This document shows positions 36,006 through 48,982 of a stretch of DNA of 64,000 nt, in pieces. The notes under the pieces were generated by a model. The model made no database searches and was not told the origin of the DNA. It saw only the letters and a list, made by a program, of their open reading frames with translations. The position numbers were made by a program, and so were the translations under genes. The stretch is from Helichrysum umbraculigerum (taxonomy: Eukaryota; Streptophyta; Magnoliopsida; Asterales; Asteraceae). Every line of letters begins with the position of its first letter. Position 1 is the first letter of the stretch. Location of the stretch: NCBI GenBank assembly GCA_949592205.1, contig CATIUR010000003.1, forward strand, positions 150,783,259 through 150,847,258, in the 5' to 3' direction.

Positions 36006-36576
36006 TTTATTCTTTCGTAATTCTATAATTAGACTTTTTAGGGAGTCGTTGATAAATTTTAATTAATTGTTTGATACAATTGGTTGATTGAAATTTAATG
36101 AAATTGAGAAATTTGATTGGTTAATAAACTTCTAATTATACAAAATTAAATTTTGGCATTCAATGAAAGTGAACATCATGGATGCCGAAATTTTTTTCAA
36201 AATGGAACTATCATTCCACATTATCCGTTATAAAAGACGCTTCAGAAGGACTTCTACGTAATGTATAAACGGAGTTTGACAAACCTCTTATTTCAATTAT
36301 TCATTTTCTTTTTACTTTTCGTAGATACCTTCTATATCTTAGTATTATTATATTTTACTATGTATTAATATTATGATTATTTTTATTGGTAACCTTTTCT
36401 CTTTATTTGCAAAAACTTTGATTATTCTTTCAACGAAATTTCTCTCATTATAAAATGCTCTTTAAATGAAGAAAGGAGTTTGACCAAATCCATTGGATTT
36501 TAATTGATAATGATCACATCATTAAAGCCACTATTTCCAATTTTAAACCCGTGTATGCATGATGGATGTAAAGTAA

Positions 36577-36601
36577 AATATATTATTATTATTATTATTA
36601 C

Positions 36602-36671
<70 letters not shown>
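36577..36671. repeat. (TAT)n microsatellite
   Basis: About 30 ATT units with one interruption (CTATT). Confidence 0.95.
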
Positions 36672-37145
36672 GTAATTTTATTTTAAAATATAGGTTTTAG
36701 ATAAAATATTATTTAAATAATTAATTTTATGATATTAAATTAATAAAACGAATTAATTAAATAATAATAGTATTTCTTAGTGATTATCTTCCTTTTTAAT
36801 AATAAGACATAATATAATTTTATATATTAAAAAAATCCCATCGAAATTAATTGCCATACTTATAATTTTGTATGCGTGAGTCATACTAATACTAATACTA
36901 ATAATAATAATTAAATAATAAATTCTATTAAATATATTAAATAAAATTTAGTTTTATATAGGATTGAATTAGTATTTTTTTTAAATAGATTTTTTAGGTA
37001 AATAAATGAATTTGATTGGTTAATTGAATCTTTGATAAAATCTAGCATTTGATTGGTCGATAGGTGTCAATTTAACAAAAATTTTCGTAAGACAAGTTTT
37101 CTTTTATTAATATTTAGAAGTGTGTTGTCGAGTGAACAAACATTT

Positions 37146-37394
37146 GGGTGTGTTTGGAAGAGAAACTTTTCGGGGCTTTTAGGGTTTTGAACTTCTATTT
37201 TTAATAGGCCCTAGCTATAAGCCTTGTTTGGCGACGTAAAAAAATGGAGTTTCTTGAAAAAATAAGCCCCGAGAAGTCCTTAAACGAAACTTTTTGAAGT
37301 GGCTTTTGAATAGAAGCCCACGCCCCAGCTCCAGCCACAAGCCTCAGCTCTAGCCACGAGCTCCAGCTCCAGCTCGTTGATTCCAAATACACCC
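37146..37394. mobile_element. MITE with GGGTGTGTTTGGA ends
   Basis: About 249 bp, bounded by GGGTGTGTTTGGA and the inverse TCCAAATACACCC. The right part carries CAGCTCCAGC/CCACGAGCTC repeats. Related in terminal sequence to 18771-18977. Confidence 0.6.
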
Positions 37395-38152
37395 TTTTGT
37401 GTGAAATTTAGGGGTGTTTATGGATGGTTCAGAATTTTAGTTAATCGAAAACTGGTTAACCGAACTATCAGTTCATTATTTTCTTAAAGCCAAATCGAAT
37501 ATGAAAATTTTGTTTAATTGGTTTTTTTTGTTCCGTTATACGCTTAACCAATTAACCGTTTCTCATTTACTAATCTTTTAAAATGTAAGAATAAACACAA
37601 ATACACATTTCATTGATAATTATTTGTTAAATTTTAATCACGTTGATAACTATAACAACATATATAAAACACCGTAATTAGGTACAAAACACAAATGCAT
37701 AAAGTTAGTCACGAAACCAAAATTAGACTACTAAAACTTGCTAAAATATGAACATTCTGGCTAACATAGATACAAAATATATAGTAATCCTATTTTAAAA
37801 TAGAAGACATATAATAATATTTATTTATATCTCTTTACATATACATATATTTAAAAATAATAATTTGAAATTTATCCAGTTTTTCAATTAAGCAATTGTC
37901 TCAAATTGGTGAATCATAATTAAAATCGAGAAACTGAAAAAAATACATGTTCAATTAACCAAAATAAAAAATAAAAACAAAAAAAATAATCGTTCAGTTG
38001 GCCTAAATTTCTTTCGATTAACCTAACATTCGTTACGTTTAAACTAAAATTCATTAGGGTTCAACGATTTGTTAGTTTGTTTTGTTGGTTTCAGATTATT
38101 TTGAACACCAATATTCGTAATCAATCAATTTGCAAGAAATTTATTAATATAT

Positions 38153-38565
38153 GATATTGTAGGTCCCACTAATTCAATCTTTTGATTCGAATTCAATCAC
38201 TAAACCGTGCGGAATCTGCTTAATGATTAAGTACGTAAATAAACGAATTCCGAACACACGAACGTAAATAAAAGTTTTCAACTTTTATTTCTTTGATACT
38301 CAACCTTTACACACTCAGCTTACAATCTCTCTCAATCACAAATACAGATTTTACAATCAAAGTTCCTAACACAAATGAAGCTCTAAGTCACCTATTTATA
38401 CTAATAAATGACTAGGCTTGCGCATTTAACTAGTGGTGCGCATTTAACAAATGCACACAAACAGTAACATGCGTACTTAAAAAGTGCGCATTCCACTATC
38501 AAGCTAAACCAAGTCTTCATCTACAACTTGTTGTCACACCGTGTTGATCTTGCACCAACAGATAT
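38153..38565 (-). mobile_element. Solo LTR (probably Copia-type) with 5-bp duplication
   Basis: The LTR is 38158-38560 (403 bp). Reversed, it starts TGTTGGTGCAAGATCAACAC and ends GTGGGACCTACA, so it has TG...CA ends. A perfect 5-bp duplication GATAT is at 38153-38157 and 38561-38565. The minus strand contains a TATA-like TATAAATAGG and an AATAAAAG polyadenylation-type signal in LTR order. No internal region or second LTR is nearby, so it is the product of LTR-LTR recombination. The Copia assignment rests on the TGTTGG start and small size. Confidence 0.82.
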
Positions 38566-39070
38566 TTTTTACCTTTTTGCTTTTTAAGGTATATATTTCC
38601 AGTCATCTTTTTTAACCTAACAACACCTAAATAAACAGCACCAATCATTTCACATCAAATAATTACTTATTCTGTTAGGTAACACCCGGATTTATAATTA
38701 GTATGTCATATGACATATTTTTGTTTTAGACACTTTACTTTTTATAAATTTATTTTAAGTAGCGTGTTATGATCCATACATCACAATACGAGTTTGGTTT
38801 ATGCTTTGTGTTGTGTACTAGTGATCATCACACATGAGAAAATGCAATCAATCATTAATTTGACTCTTGTTACTCGGTATATCGTATTGATTGATTGATG
38901 ATATTTGTTTTCATCATTGGTATATGCTGTTCGGGCTTGTAACTGTAATGTAACTTCTATCCATCAAGGTGCACAATTAATTTTATCGAGAAAAAGCTGA
39001 TAAATAAATTACATGTAAGTCTGATTATCAAGTTATTATTAATAATAATAACTTTAATTTAAATGCTTAC

Positions 39071-39376
39071 ATGACAACCATGTGAAAGGGGTACTTGGGC
39101 CACCCACTGAAGTAGCTCCATATTTCAATTGAGCACGACCGAACCCTCCATAAGGTCCAACATCGCCGGGCAAATCACATCTATCACATATACCACAACG
39201 TCTGAGCCGGAACTCACGCCGATTAAGCCTTAGCGTTGTGGGTCATGCGCTTCATTGATGGTGAGTACCTTTATGATAAATAATACTCATGGTAGGTTTT
39301 GAACCCATGACCTCAAGGAAGTCATGGCTACACTTACCGTTAGACTATTTAGTCATTCGTCAATGACAACCATGCG
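39071..39376 (-). mobile_element. tRNA-derived SINE with 14-bp target duplication
   Basis: The body is 39085-39362, minus strand. Reversed, it starts near GACTAAATAGTCTAACGG (box A) and has ATGGGTTCAAAACC (box B), then a unique 3' region ending GGCCCAAGTACCCC. The flanking repeats ATGACAACCATGTG and ATGACAACCATGCG (39071-39084, 39363-39376) match 13 of 14. Confidence 0.85.
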
Positions 39377-40012
39377 TAAAAACAAATGTAAGTATGGTTT
39401 GTATTTTTATTATTAAACCAAACTTTAATAAGTTTCTTTGTCATACTCACACACATGTTCATTTATATTTTTTGTATTATTCTTTTTATGATAAAAGATT
39501 TGTTATTTTTTTTACCTAAATCATCTAATCTAATCTAAAATTATATATAGGAAACACCTTTATGATATCATCATTCTAATTAAGTTTTGATTTGCCAATC
39601 AAATCCTTTAATTTTAGTAAATTTTAAAATAAGAACCCTAACTTATTAAAAAAGATTTTTTTTAATCAGCTATCCACCTAGATATAAACACAAATTTAAT
39701 TTATTAATTAAAACATTATTCAAATCGATCTATGATGTTTTTATTTTTAGTTCACCGAGTGGAAATAAGATTACTTGAAAATGTTAATATATACTTAAAA
39801 TAATTAATTTTTTTCACTAACTTGGTTTCAAAATTATTTAATTATTTAACTTTATAATCTCTACTTATATAAATCTATATAAATAAAGTAATATTATCAT
39901 GAAACCAACTAAATGGTTAATATACATATTAACTTATACACTTTATTTTAGTAACAAGATACTAAATATGAAATTTCATATTAAAATTTCATATTAAAAT
40001 TCGACGGACCGT

Positions 40013-40044
40013 GTGCATACACAGGTTTAAAATCTAAAATCTAG
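40013..40044 (+). mobile_element. Helitron 3' end, diverged
   Basis: CCGTGTGCATACACAGG is followed by TTTAAAATC words and CTAG at 40041-40044, then T. The stem is imperfect. Confidence 0.4.
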
Positions 40045-40108
40045 TAAAATAACCTATGAGATCCTTGAGATTTGATTATTATCTCTTAAGTTGTTGTTTA
40101 TTATATTA

Positions 40109-40136
40109 CTAGATAAAAGACCCGCGACAACGCGGG
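40109..40136 (-). mobile_element. Helitron 3' end, minus orientation
   Basis: CTAG at 40109-40112 precedes the hairpin CCCGCGACAACGCGGG (40121-40136, 6-bp stem). Reversed, this is a standard Helitron terminus for an element lying to the right. The 5' end was not located. Confidence 0.6.
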
Positions 40137-40656
40137 ATACGACATTTAACTTTGTAAATTTTGCAATTAAGAATTTGAACTTTTTAACGCAGGTTAACAC
40201 ATTTGGATTTTAAAATTTAAAAATACAATACAACTACATGAATAAATAATAGACACATGTTTGGGTTGAAAAATTGATGAGCTAATTGTAGGATAATAAA
40301 AAGACTCGTACGATATGAAAAATCCCAAAAAGTAACATTATTAATAGACATGCACTAACGAATTTAATCATCATCTTATAAAAACCGTTGGTACAGAAAG
40401 AAAGAAAGACGTGACAACGACAACAATCTATTGTACGTAGTAAAACGTAAATCAAATAGAAGACGTGCTTAGCCATTTAAGACAAGTTTAATAATTTATG
40501 ATACGTCGGTGAATAAAGTATAAGACTTGGGTATTGAAAATGTGTTCAAGTGACACATTAGTACCCGATCTTCGAAAACACCAGTTTTAGTAACAAAATT
40601 CCTCCAATTTGCCCATAATAGCTTGAAGTGTCTCTCAATGTTATTATCGTTAACAT

Positions 40657-40803
40657 GTTTAAATGGGAGCTGATAAATACAACACTCAATTTGATTCATA
40701 CACCAAAATCATGCTATTATATACTTGTACCGTCAGCTTAAACTGTTATACAGTTTGGTGTAGGAATCAATATGAGTATTGTATTTATCAACTCCCTATT
40801 TAA
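40657..40803. repeat. 147-bp hairpin (inverted repeat, 51-bp arms)
   Basis: The arm at about 40657-40708 (AAATGGGAGCTGATAAATAC onward) pairs with about 40753-40803 with roughly six mismatches, leaving a loop of about 45 bases. It may be a small MITE or a hairpin RNA precursor. Confidence 0.7.
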
Positions 40804-40809
40804 ATAGCT

Positions 40810-43529
40810 TGAGCAAACATGGCCACAAAATCTTACTACGTATTTTTTGACCACCCTTATTTTTTCCCATTTTATGACCACCGAAAAAAAAGAGTTCCCA
40901 ACTTTGCTGTACATCCACCATTTGAAGATGATCCTAGTTCATACTCTTCTACAAAAAATCGTATAAAGGCAATAACAGGTCAAAACTTAACAGTAATAAA
41001 CAATTTTAGATAATTTATTAACTCTTCTAAATATTGTAAAGCCATTCAATATAATATTGCTTATGTGAATCTTAATATGCTACTTTAAAAAAAAAAAAAA
41101 AAAACATACATGAGTTTCAATATGAATGTAGACAAACCTTTAAATGTATTATCCATTTTTATTTAGACTCTTTATTTTTTTCCTTTTGCTAAAGGGGACA
41201 GATGCTCTTAACTTTAGAATCAAAATAAAATATACATAGAACTTCGAGCATACCCAAAAGGACTTTTAAGTTTTAATGCACATCAAGTGCTTACAATCCA
41301 TTTCAATAACTAAAACTATAACAACCTATACCAATATAACTACTATGACTATAAAAACAGTTTCAAAAAAGCCTATAATATGTGCCACCGCCAATCGAGT
41401 TCTGATGGCCAATATAATCATCACAGTTTCGATCAATTCATCATGGCATCTTCCATTTCCTTTAATTCCGTAGTCTGTATTTACTTCAAAAATTTTGTTT
41501 GACTCATTAAAGTCAAGCTGCTATTTGCATTCAGTTTTAACTTGTGCATGCCAGCTCCAACATTATGCCATAACTTAGTATTCTTCCCTACCACGATCTT
41601 CAAACAGTGTCCCAATTCACTCCATAATGTTTTCCTTCTGTATTACCAAACCCAAAATTATGTGGCATTTTTAGCATATACAGCTCGACTTAAATTAGTC
41701 GAACATCACATATTTGCCACTATTCCATAAGCCCAAAAAACTTCATTCCAGCTCAGATCACCTTTTAGCTTATCAATCCTATAATCTTCCTTCCAACTTC
41801 CTGGTTAGCACATTTTAATCCTTGATAAGCACTTTTGCTCAAGTATTGACATAACGTCAACTTATTATTGTCAGTAACATAATTGAGTCAAAGTAAACCA
41901 AAATTGCCACACATTAAAACTTATAAGCTTCCAAGTTGTGAATACAAATTCTTCCGGCTAGCTCATAAAAATAAAATAAGAATGATTTAAGTAAGTGATG
42001 CGATAAAGTCAAACTTAAAACCACATTTTACTCCTCGGATTATAGCAGTTCTATTATAATGCGAGAATCCAACTCCTAGTTACAAAAAGCAACCTGCATT
42101 GAGGTGTCAGAATATCCGATTTCAAAAGAACAAATTATATTATTATGACTTAGAAACTAAAGATTGCCATTTTATTATAACAAACTTCTTGAATTCAGTT
42201 TCTTATGTCAACTAATAGTAGCAAACTATTGAGCTTTTATACCAATACTTGTATAAGATATGTTGTAGACGAAAGATTTCCAGTATTCCCTTTGACTCCA
42301 TAAAGTCAACAAACAGAGAATACATTTTCTAATCAAACTGCAATCAAGTCACTAATTGGCTTAAAACCATTCGATACTACGAAGAATTTAGTAAAACACA
42401 AAACATGTTTTCTAAAAAATCTAGACCCAACAACTATGTTATACCTATTTTTCTAAATCCCACCCACTAAATCGCTTCCCACAAATACTTTACCTTCGTT
42501 ATTTTTTTTAATGAATATATGTCTACCAAAGTTTAGTTTTCACTATTAAGAAATATAGAGTCCGGAAAATGGATGGAAGAAATATAGAGTCCGGAAAATG
42601 GATGGATCATCATAACGGGTAGCAACTTATAATTTTCTTCTTCCTCTCATCAATCGGCTCCCTACTTTATCCATAAATCAATACCCTACTAACCTAAATG
42701 TGATTGATCCATGCAACCTAATAGTTTTTTTTTCCTTAAGAAGTAGCCACACGTTAAAAATATCTAAAGTAAACATTCAAGTTTTATTTATAAAAATAGC
42801 AAAGTCTATTACTTGAGCAAAAAAGAACAATAGACCTTACCTGTTTGCCATTGATAAGAGCGTGCCCATCATGAATGCAAATATTTTGATACATAAACTA
42901 CCCCAAGTCATCTAATTTTGCAAAGTCTGCATGAAAAGGTAAACGAAACAAATACACTATCATATTATGGAAAAAGGAATAAGTCGGTTATTTCAAGACA
43001 CTCTTAAAAGTTAAAAGTATCAAATTTGTATCAACCTTCAAAAGCAATTACAACTTAGTTCACTCTTTAAGAAAAAAATAGTACACATGCAAAATGATGT
43101 AAATATAATATCTTAACTAAATATAAAAGAGCTTGAGAACACTAAACAACAAAATTTACAAAGCAATACCCACTACCATGCTTCCGCAAGTTATAAACAT
43201 GATCTGTTATTAGTCATCCACAAAAGCAATGAGCATTGGAGCATAGATCATATGAAACCAATAGCATGTCGTTTACAGCTAAAATTTGTATGTAGTAGAT
43301 TTAAAATCACTTATTAAACAGCTTGAATAGTAAAAAACGTCAACACTATAACCATTTTCTTTTGCAAAAACTTATATATGGATAGTGCATATAAGGTGTT
43401 CTTTAGTTATGAAGTGTACATGCTGTAAAATCAGTGCGCATGCTCTCTGTTTTCATAAGCAACCAATAAATGGTTTCTGACATCAAAAAAGGGCTAGGTC
43501 ATGCCCATATACTTAATATTGGATAACCA

Positions 43530-43583
<54 letters not shown>

Positions 43584-45054
43584 ACCTAATTAAGAGCTAA
43601 TAGATGGTGAGCATGGGTTAGAAATAATTACCGTTGCATCATCTAGCCCATTCCTTAGTGACTCTACAACCACAAAGTAAATATTATAAACAAAAATGTC
43701 ATTAGAGTACGAATATTTCTAAAGCAACAACAAAGAGAGTTTAACATATAAACAAAAGGCATCACTACTGAAACATAGTTATACACCATTTATAAGCACA
43801 ACCTTTAATTTCAACAATCAACTTCGCATAATACCTGATCATATGAAGTTGCAACACAAAACAGTTGACTTTTAAAAGAAAAATCACGTTTTTCCAAATC
43901 CATGCTAGATTTTTATTGTTTTGATATTTTAAACGCAAATGTCGATCCTTCCACCTACGCACAATATAAAGTATGTTAATCATACCAGCCATAATGATCT
44001 CATAATCTCAGAATCAATTCATATTGATTGCTTACCAACACGAGACGATCTTATAGACGTATAGTTGTTAAAAAAGAAGGTCAACATCCATAGATGCATC
44101 AAACTTACTACTTCACCGAAACACAACTCCAAACCCAGATAAACAAAACTGAAAGAAGATTAAAAACCAACATGTAAATTGTAGCAGAATGGTAGTCAAT
44201 GAAATTAATAACAAACCGTATAAGTAAAAGAGATGACAAAAATGTAAATACCCACACGAATATCCTATAGAAACGTTGAAGGCTTTTTACTCCTAAAAAA
44301 ACTGACAAATAATATCAAATCCAAACGCTATCTACACATGAAATTAAATTTGCCAAAACCAAATCTAAACGCAAGATTAGAAAAACCAAAGCATAAATCA
44401 AAAGAATCAGTGAGTAGGGAGCGATGAAATTACATGTAGCTTGCTTATCAATCTGTTCTTCTCTTCTTCAAACATTTTACTGTAATAAAGCTTAACCACT
44501 TACGTCATCTATACAAATTAATTTGAATCCAAACCCACAAAGCCCCTAGACAAATAAAATCAAGACCGGATTGAAACATCAAATATGTATTGAGGAAAAT
44601 CTCAAATTGAATTGAAGAAAACTAAAATAAAAACAATTACAATAGAAATCATAAATCAAATTTGAAGTTATTTACAGAATTTCAATTCGAAAAAATCATA
44701 AATTCAGTAGCTTGTATAATACAGAACATACCTTTATACCTTCTTCAACGTATCTACAACATCAAAATCAGCAAAATTCCCTGTACGATTTGTAAATTGT
44801 GATAGAATTAACCATTAAACTATAATAATGTATATATTGCACTAATCCCGATTGGTTTCCGTTACTGTCAACATCACCGTCGCCATCACCATCGCTGCCG
44901 TCAACATCACCGTTGGCGTTCTTCTTCGTCTGTGTTTTTCTTCTTCTGATTTTTAGGTGTTTTGGCTTTGTATTAGGGTTTCAAAAGGAGTACGGTGTAT
45001 ACTGGATTCTATTTTTATTTTTTAATTTTTTTAGAGAATAGATAAATATATAAT
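40810..45054. other. Long stretch without a recognised gene
   Basis: AT-rich, no protein family recognised on either strand. It includes a 29-bp tandem duplication (42551-42608), a TA microsatellite (43530-43579) and a GATGGTGATGGCGACGG-like trinucleotide tract on the minus strand (44870-44925) beside splice-like sites. That tract could be the 5' part of an unrecognised minus-strand transcript; no frame supports it. Confidence 0.4.
43530..43579. repeat. (TA)n microsatellite
   Basis: About 25 TA units. Confidence 0.95.
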
Positions 45055-45734
45055 TATAATATAGAGTGAGGTTCAAATGAGAATGAGTTTTTGTGTGAGA
45101 ATAGGGGAACCAATAAGAATGCTCCATTTTTATTAGGGGTGGAAGGGCACTATGGTCATTATACATTCTCACTAATTATATTAAATAAAAAAGAAAATAA
45201 AAGAAAATATACTTACAGATCCATCATATATTTCACAATACGTACGTACATCTTTTTTCTAGGGTTTATTACAATCTGCAGCTTAGCTCTCAATATCCAC
45301 AAAATTGAAGGTACGACTTACATGAATTCGAAACTAACATCTCAATTGAAACCAGAAACTGCCAATTTCTGCATATTTCATGTGATTTAATCAAGTTTTT
45401 CATAGCGATTTTTATCGATCATATTTTGCGAATTAGTGCGAATATCACGTTTATACGATTTCGTATTTAGAGTGTGATTTATGAAAACGCAGTATTTTAC
45501 ATATTTCTTCTGATTCATCAATCAATTCAGGAGTTTCATCTTTCGATTTGAACAATTAAAAATGGGTTATTATGAGGATCATGACACTATTAAAATTACT
45601 TTGGTATCATATGTGTTATTAGAATCAATTGAAGATTTAGTACTTTTTGTAATTCGTTTCTTTCGATTGAGCTGTTTAAAAATCATAAAAATCAGCTTGA
45701 AAAAAAAACTTACAGGTCATGAATTTCTATTAAG

Positions 45735-46435
45735 TAACACATGTGTTACTTCAATAATACAAAAAATATTTCTGGTGCAGAACACTAAAATGGGTAGTAA
45801 TAGAATAATGTAAGACAAATGATGTCGAGCAACAAGTAAATATTGTAGGTAATAAGTTCTTGTATCTTTTTTCCTTTCATTGTAGCACAAGTGTTAGTGT
45901 TCTGTAGCACAAGTGGTAAGTGATAGTTAAACCTAGTGTAGTGTCCTGTAACAAGTGTTACACAAGTATTAGTGTCATGTAGCACAAGTGTTAGTGTCCT
46001 GTAGCACAAGTCTTAATGATTTTATAAAATTCATTAACCCATGTGTTAAATGATAAATTTGGAACGTATTATGGTGTAGTACGAACGTGATGGCTGTGAT
46101 ACAAGAATTCAAAGCTAATGACATTGATCAACAGGCAAATGCAAAGGCTAAAGGTAATAATAGCTTCGATGTCGTTCGTTTATGTTACTAGTTGATTACC
46201 ACACGTGTTACTATTTAATAAAACATGCTATCTAATGACAAAAGTTGTTTCCCAAAGTGTCCTCTGATTTAATAAAAAAAAATAAAACATATCATCTAAC
46301 TAAATTATAGTAACATATGTGATAATGTCAAAAAAGTGATAGGGGCACATGACATATGTTACTATCACATGTGTTACTAATTGATTACCACATGTGTTAC
46401 TATATAATATCACATGTGTTACTGGTTATAAAAGA
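45735..46435. repeat. Left array of AACACATGTGTT-type words
   Basis: One exact TAACACATGTGTTA (near 45736) and about fifteen variants such as AGCACAAGTGTTA and ATCACATGTGTTAC, spaced 20-60 bp apart. Confidence 0.8.
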
Positions 46436-46465
46436 ATCTAATATTTCTGCAAAATCTTTTACAGA

Positions 46466-46738
46466 ATCAATGGCTACACCAAAAACCATGTCGTGCGATT
46501 CAAATAAGATTGAAACTCCAGGAAGGACTACACTATGGATACATGAAGTGTCGAAAGATGTAAAAAAACAGTAAAAGTTATCGCATAGAGGCCATGTAAA
46601 TGTGGAAAGTATGGAGAATATGGTACACGCCATAACAGTCGGTCGTGTGATAGAAGAAAAGCAGAGGCTAAGGCAAAAGTAGAAGCAAAAGAGAGGGAGA
46701 AAGCAGAAGCAAATGCGAGGAAAATAGCAGAAAAATAG
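46466..46738 (+). pseudogene. FAR1/MULE transposase C-terminal remnant
   Basis: After an acceptor-like TTTTACAG the + strand reads ESMATPKTMSCDSNKIETPG to a stop near 46572. In a different frame from about 46588 it then reads RPCKCGKYGEYGTRHNSRSC followed by a Lys/Ala/Glu-rich tail (DRRKAEAKAKVEAKEREK...) to a stop at 46736-46738. The C.C...H.SR.C block resembles the zinc knuckle near the C-terminus of FAR1-related and MULE transposases. No catalytic domain remains. Possible upstream exons (45562, 46090-46150) encode nothing I recognise. The reading frames do not join, so it is called a remnant. Confidence 0.45.
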
Positions 46739-46884
46739 ATGGAAAGTGGACAACGATTTTAGATTATATAAAATGAAAATGTTGACTTCGTTTAATGTTC
46801 AATTATACCAAACCGCTTGCTGAAAACTATATTTTTATTATCTTTACTATCATTAACGAAATATGTTAGTATTAATATGTGAGA

Positions 46885-48959
46885 TATAACACCCGCTAAA
46901 TACAAGGACATTTTTTTTTTTTTTTTAAACATATCGGAAGCGCATGATTAATAGAAACCAGTGGATTGCATACATACATTTCAAATAGCAATCCACTTAT
47001 ATACAAACCTTTAAAACTAGATTATTCTAATCATTACACACATTAAGTTTAGGTGTTATAGAAATCCCAATGTGTTGTTAAATCATTAACGTATTATCCA
47101 TTTCAGAGTGAGCATGTCAAACATTCCATTCCATATGTACTTCTTGCCCACCCACATACAGAAGTAAACCTGCAAGAAGTAATGAGGGGTTAGCACGAAG
47201 CTAAGTGAATAGATCCCAAGCTATCAATCTAACTCAGCTTAACACATGCCTATAACCAAGCAATGCACAAGCAACATAGAAGGATCGGTGGTCCTTGAGG
47301 TACCCTCATGCCGCGGATGGTTCCCCAAGTAACACTTAAAACCAACTGACGGCCAAATCAGAGGTTAAACCGATAGTTTGGTACTATTACTACACACGAC
47401 GCAATTTCAGTGTCCAACACATGTACAAGGCACTTGCGAAGTCCTAGTAATAGTATCCAAACCCAACACATTAGTTGACCCCCACCAAATCAAATAGTCC
47501 ACAACTATCATAGCACAATGGACGCCAATAATCAATCAAAGGTTTAGCCAACATGCCAATCTAATATTAATGCAATCATTGCAATAAACCAAGTTTACCC
47601 GTTGTAACCATGTTGTTACAACTAACTTAGACAGAAAGTCCAAGATCCACTCACCGACAATCATAGTCGTCCACTCAGTAGTCTAATGTCACTGAGTCTT
47701 CTCCACATCTGAGAATACAATAACACAACACAAGTTAGTCATTTGGCACTTGCCTCAATATTGATATAACATCATACAATTGTAATTACATCAAACCATT
47801 TATCATTAATCTTGTATTAATCCAACATTCATCTCCATCATTGTTAACTAATATAATGAAACCATTAACAAGATTACTAACTTTCCACATCAATTATTCA
47901 TCAAAACATCAATATTTGATCTAATGAATACTTAACCAACTAATTTCACACCGTCCTCTTTAATTATCAATTAAGGGTTCTTATTAGCAAATCATACTAC
48001 TTTCTTCATATAAACCATCAAACTCATCATGATTATCAAAATTCTCATGAACACTTAATCAATTTCACAACTCTTAACATAACCAATGTAAATCATCATC
48101 TTTAATCAATACTTATAAATCATACATCATTATTCTAAGCATAGAATCTCAAATTCTTGAATTATCAACTAAACACATGAACTCCATTAATGATCATATA
48201 TAATGTCCATCATTTCTAAGTTAGTGTTTCACTTACAATCAAGAATTACTTATCAATTAACAATAATATGATCATTACAAGCCTAGATACAAGATTAATC
48301 ATGCCAATAAAATCAATTATCCAAAACCCCATTTCTAGGTTAACATGAAAATCATGAATTAACAATTATAACATGTTTATAATGATAATAGAATGATTAA
48401 TACTTGTTATTGAAGCTTAACTAACATAAATATCACATAATCAAACCCTAAATTCGGATTTTTACTCAAGAACATCAAACCCCCAATTTCTAGGGTTTAT
48501 AACTCAAAGATTAAGAACTTACAAGTTGAAAAGAAGGATTAGAAGATGATAATCTTCATGCTAGAAGCTTGAATCCGAATTTGTGACCTTCAATTTGATG
48601 ATTTCTTCATAATTTTGTGGATTGGATCATATGTGTGTGTGCATTTGTTCATACGTACATATGTATGTATTTGTGGGAGATAAAACCGACCCAAACATAT
48701 AATATACCATATAAGTGTTAGTTTTTGTTCCCCGTATTTATTATTGTCTGGAACTTAAAAACCATTTGCGGGGAAATACAATTTTATTTTACCGTCAACT
48801 AAATAAGTTTAAAACGAGTAATATTTTATTATTCACAAAAAGTCATATAACTGTTTGACCTATTATTTTCAATTATCACAATACATATAACAAATTTAAA
48901 TAGCATTTAAATTTACAGGAAATACCTATTACTCCTAGGCCCAATTTGAGGATGTTACA
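46885..48959 (-). repeat. 3' LTR
   Basis: 2,075 bp; reversed it starts TGTAACATCCTCAAATTGGG and ends GCGGGTGTTATA. It is the 3' copy because the purine tract abuts it. Confidence 0.93.
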
Positions 48960-48982
48960 AATCTCCCCCCCTTAAAGAGATT
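48960..48982 (-). other. Polypurine tract
   Basis: Reversed, AAGGGGGGGGAGATT lies directly against the TGTAACATCC start of the 3' LTR, the priming site for plus-strand DNA. Confidence 0.85.

Larger units (their letters stand above)
34600..37140. other. AT-rich Helitron-like debris, no gene seen
   Basis: It contains further ACCCGTATATACTCACG-like remnants (34812, 36546) and the degenerate repeats listed separately. No coding sequence recognised. Confidence 0.5.

Noticed and set aside
36504..36686. Open frame encoding poly-isoleucine
   Set aside because: It is a translation of the TAT microsatellite.
40819..41013. 64-codon frame starting MATKSYYVFF
   Set aside because: No recognisable family and no supporting exon; left unassigned.
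44870..44930. Trinucleotide tract encoding an Asp/Gly-rich peptide on the minus strand
   Set aside because: It could be part of a first exon, but no continuing exon or start could be supported.
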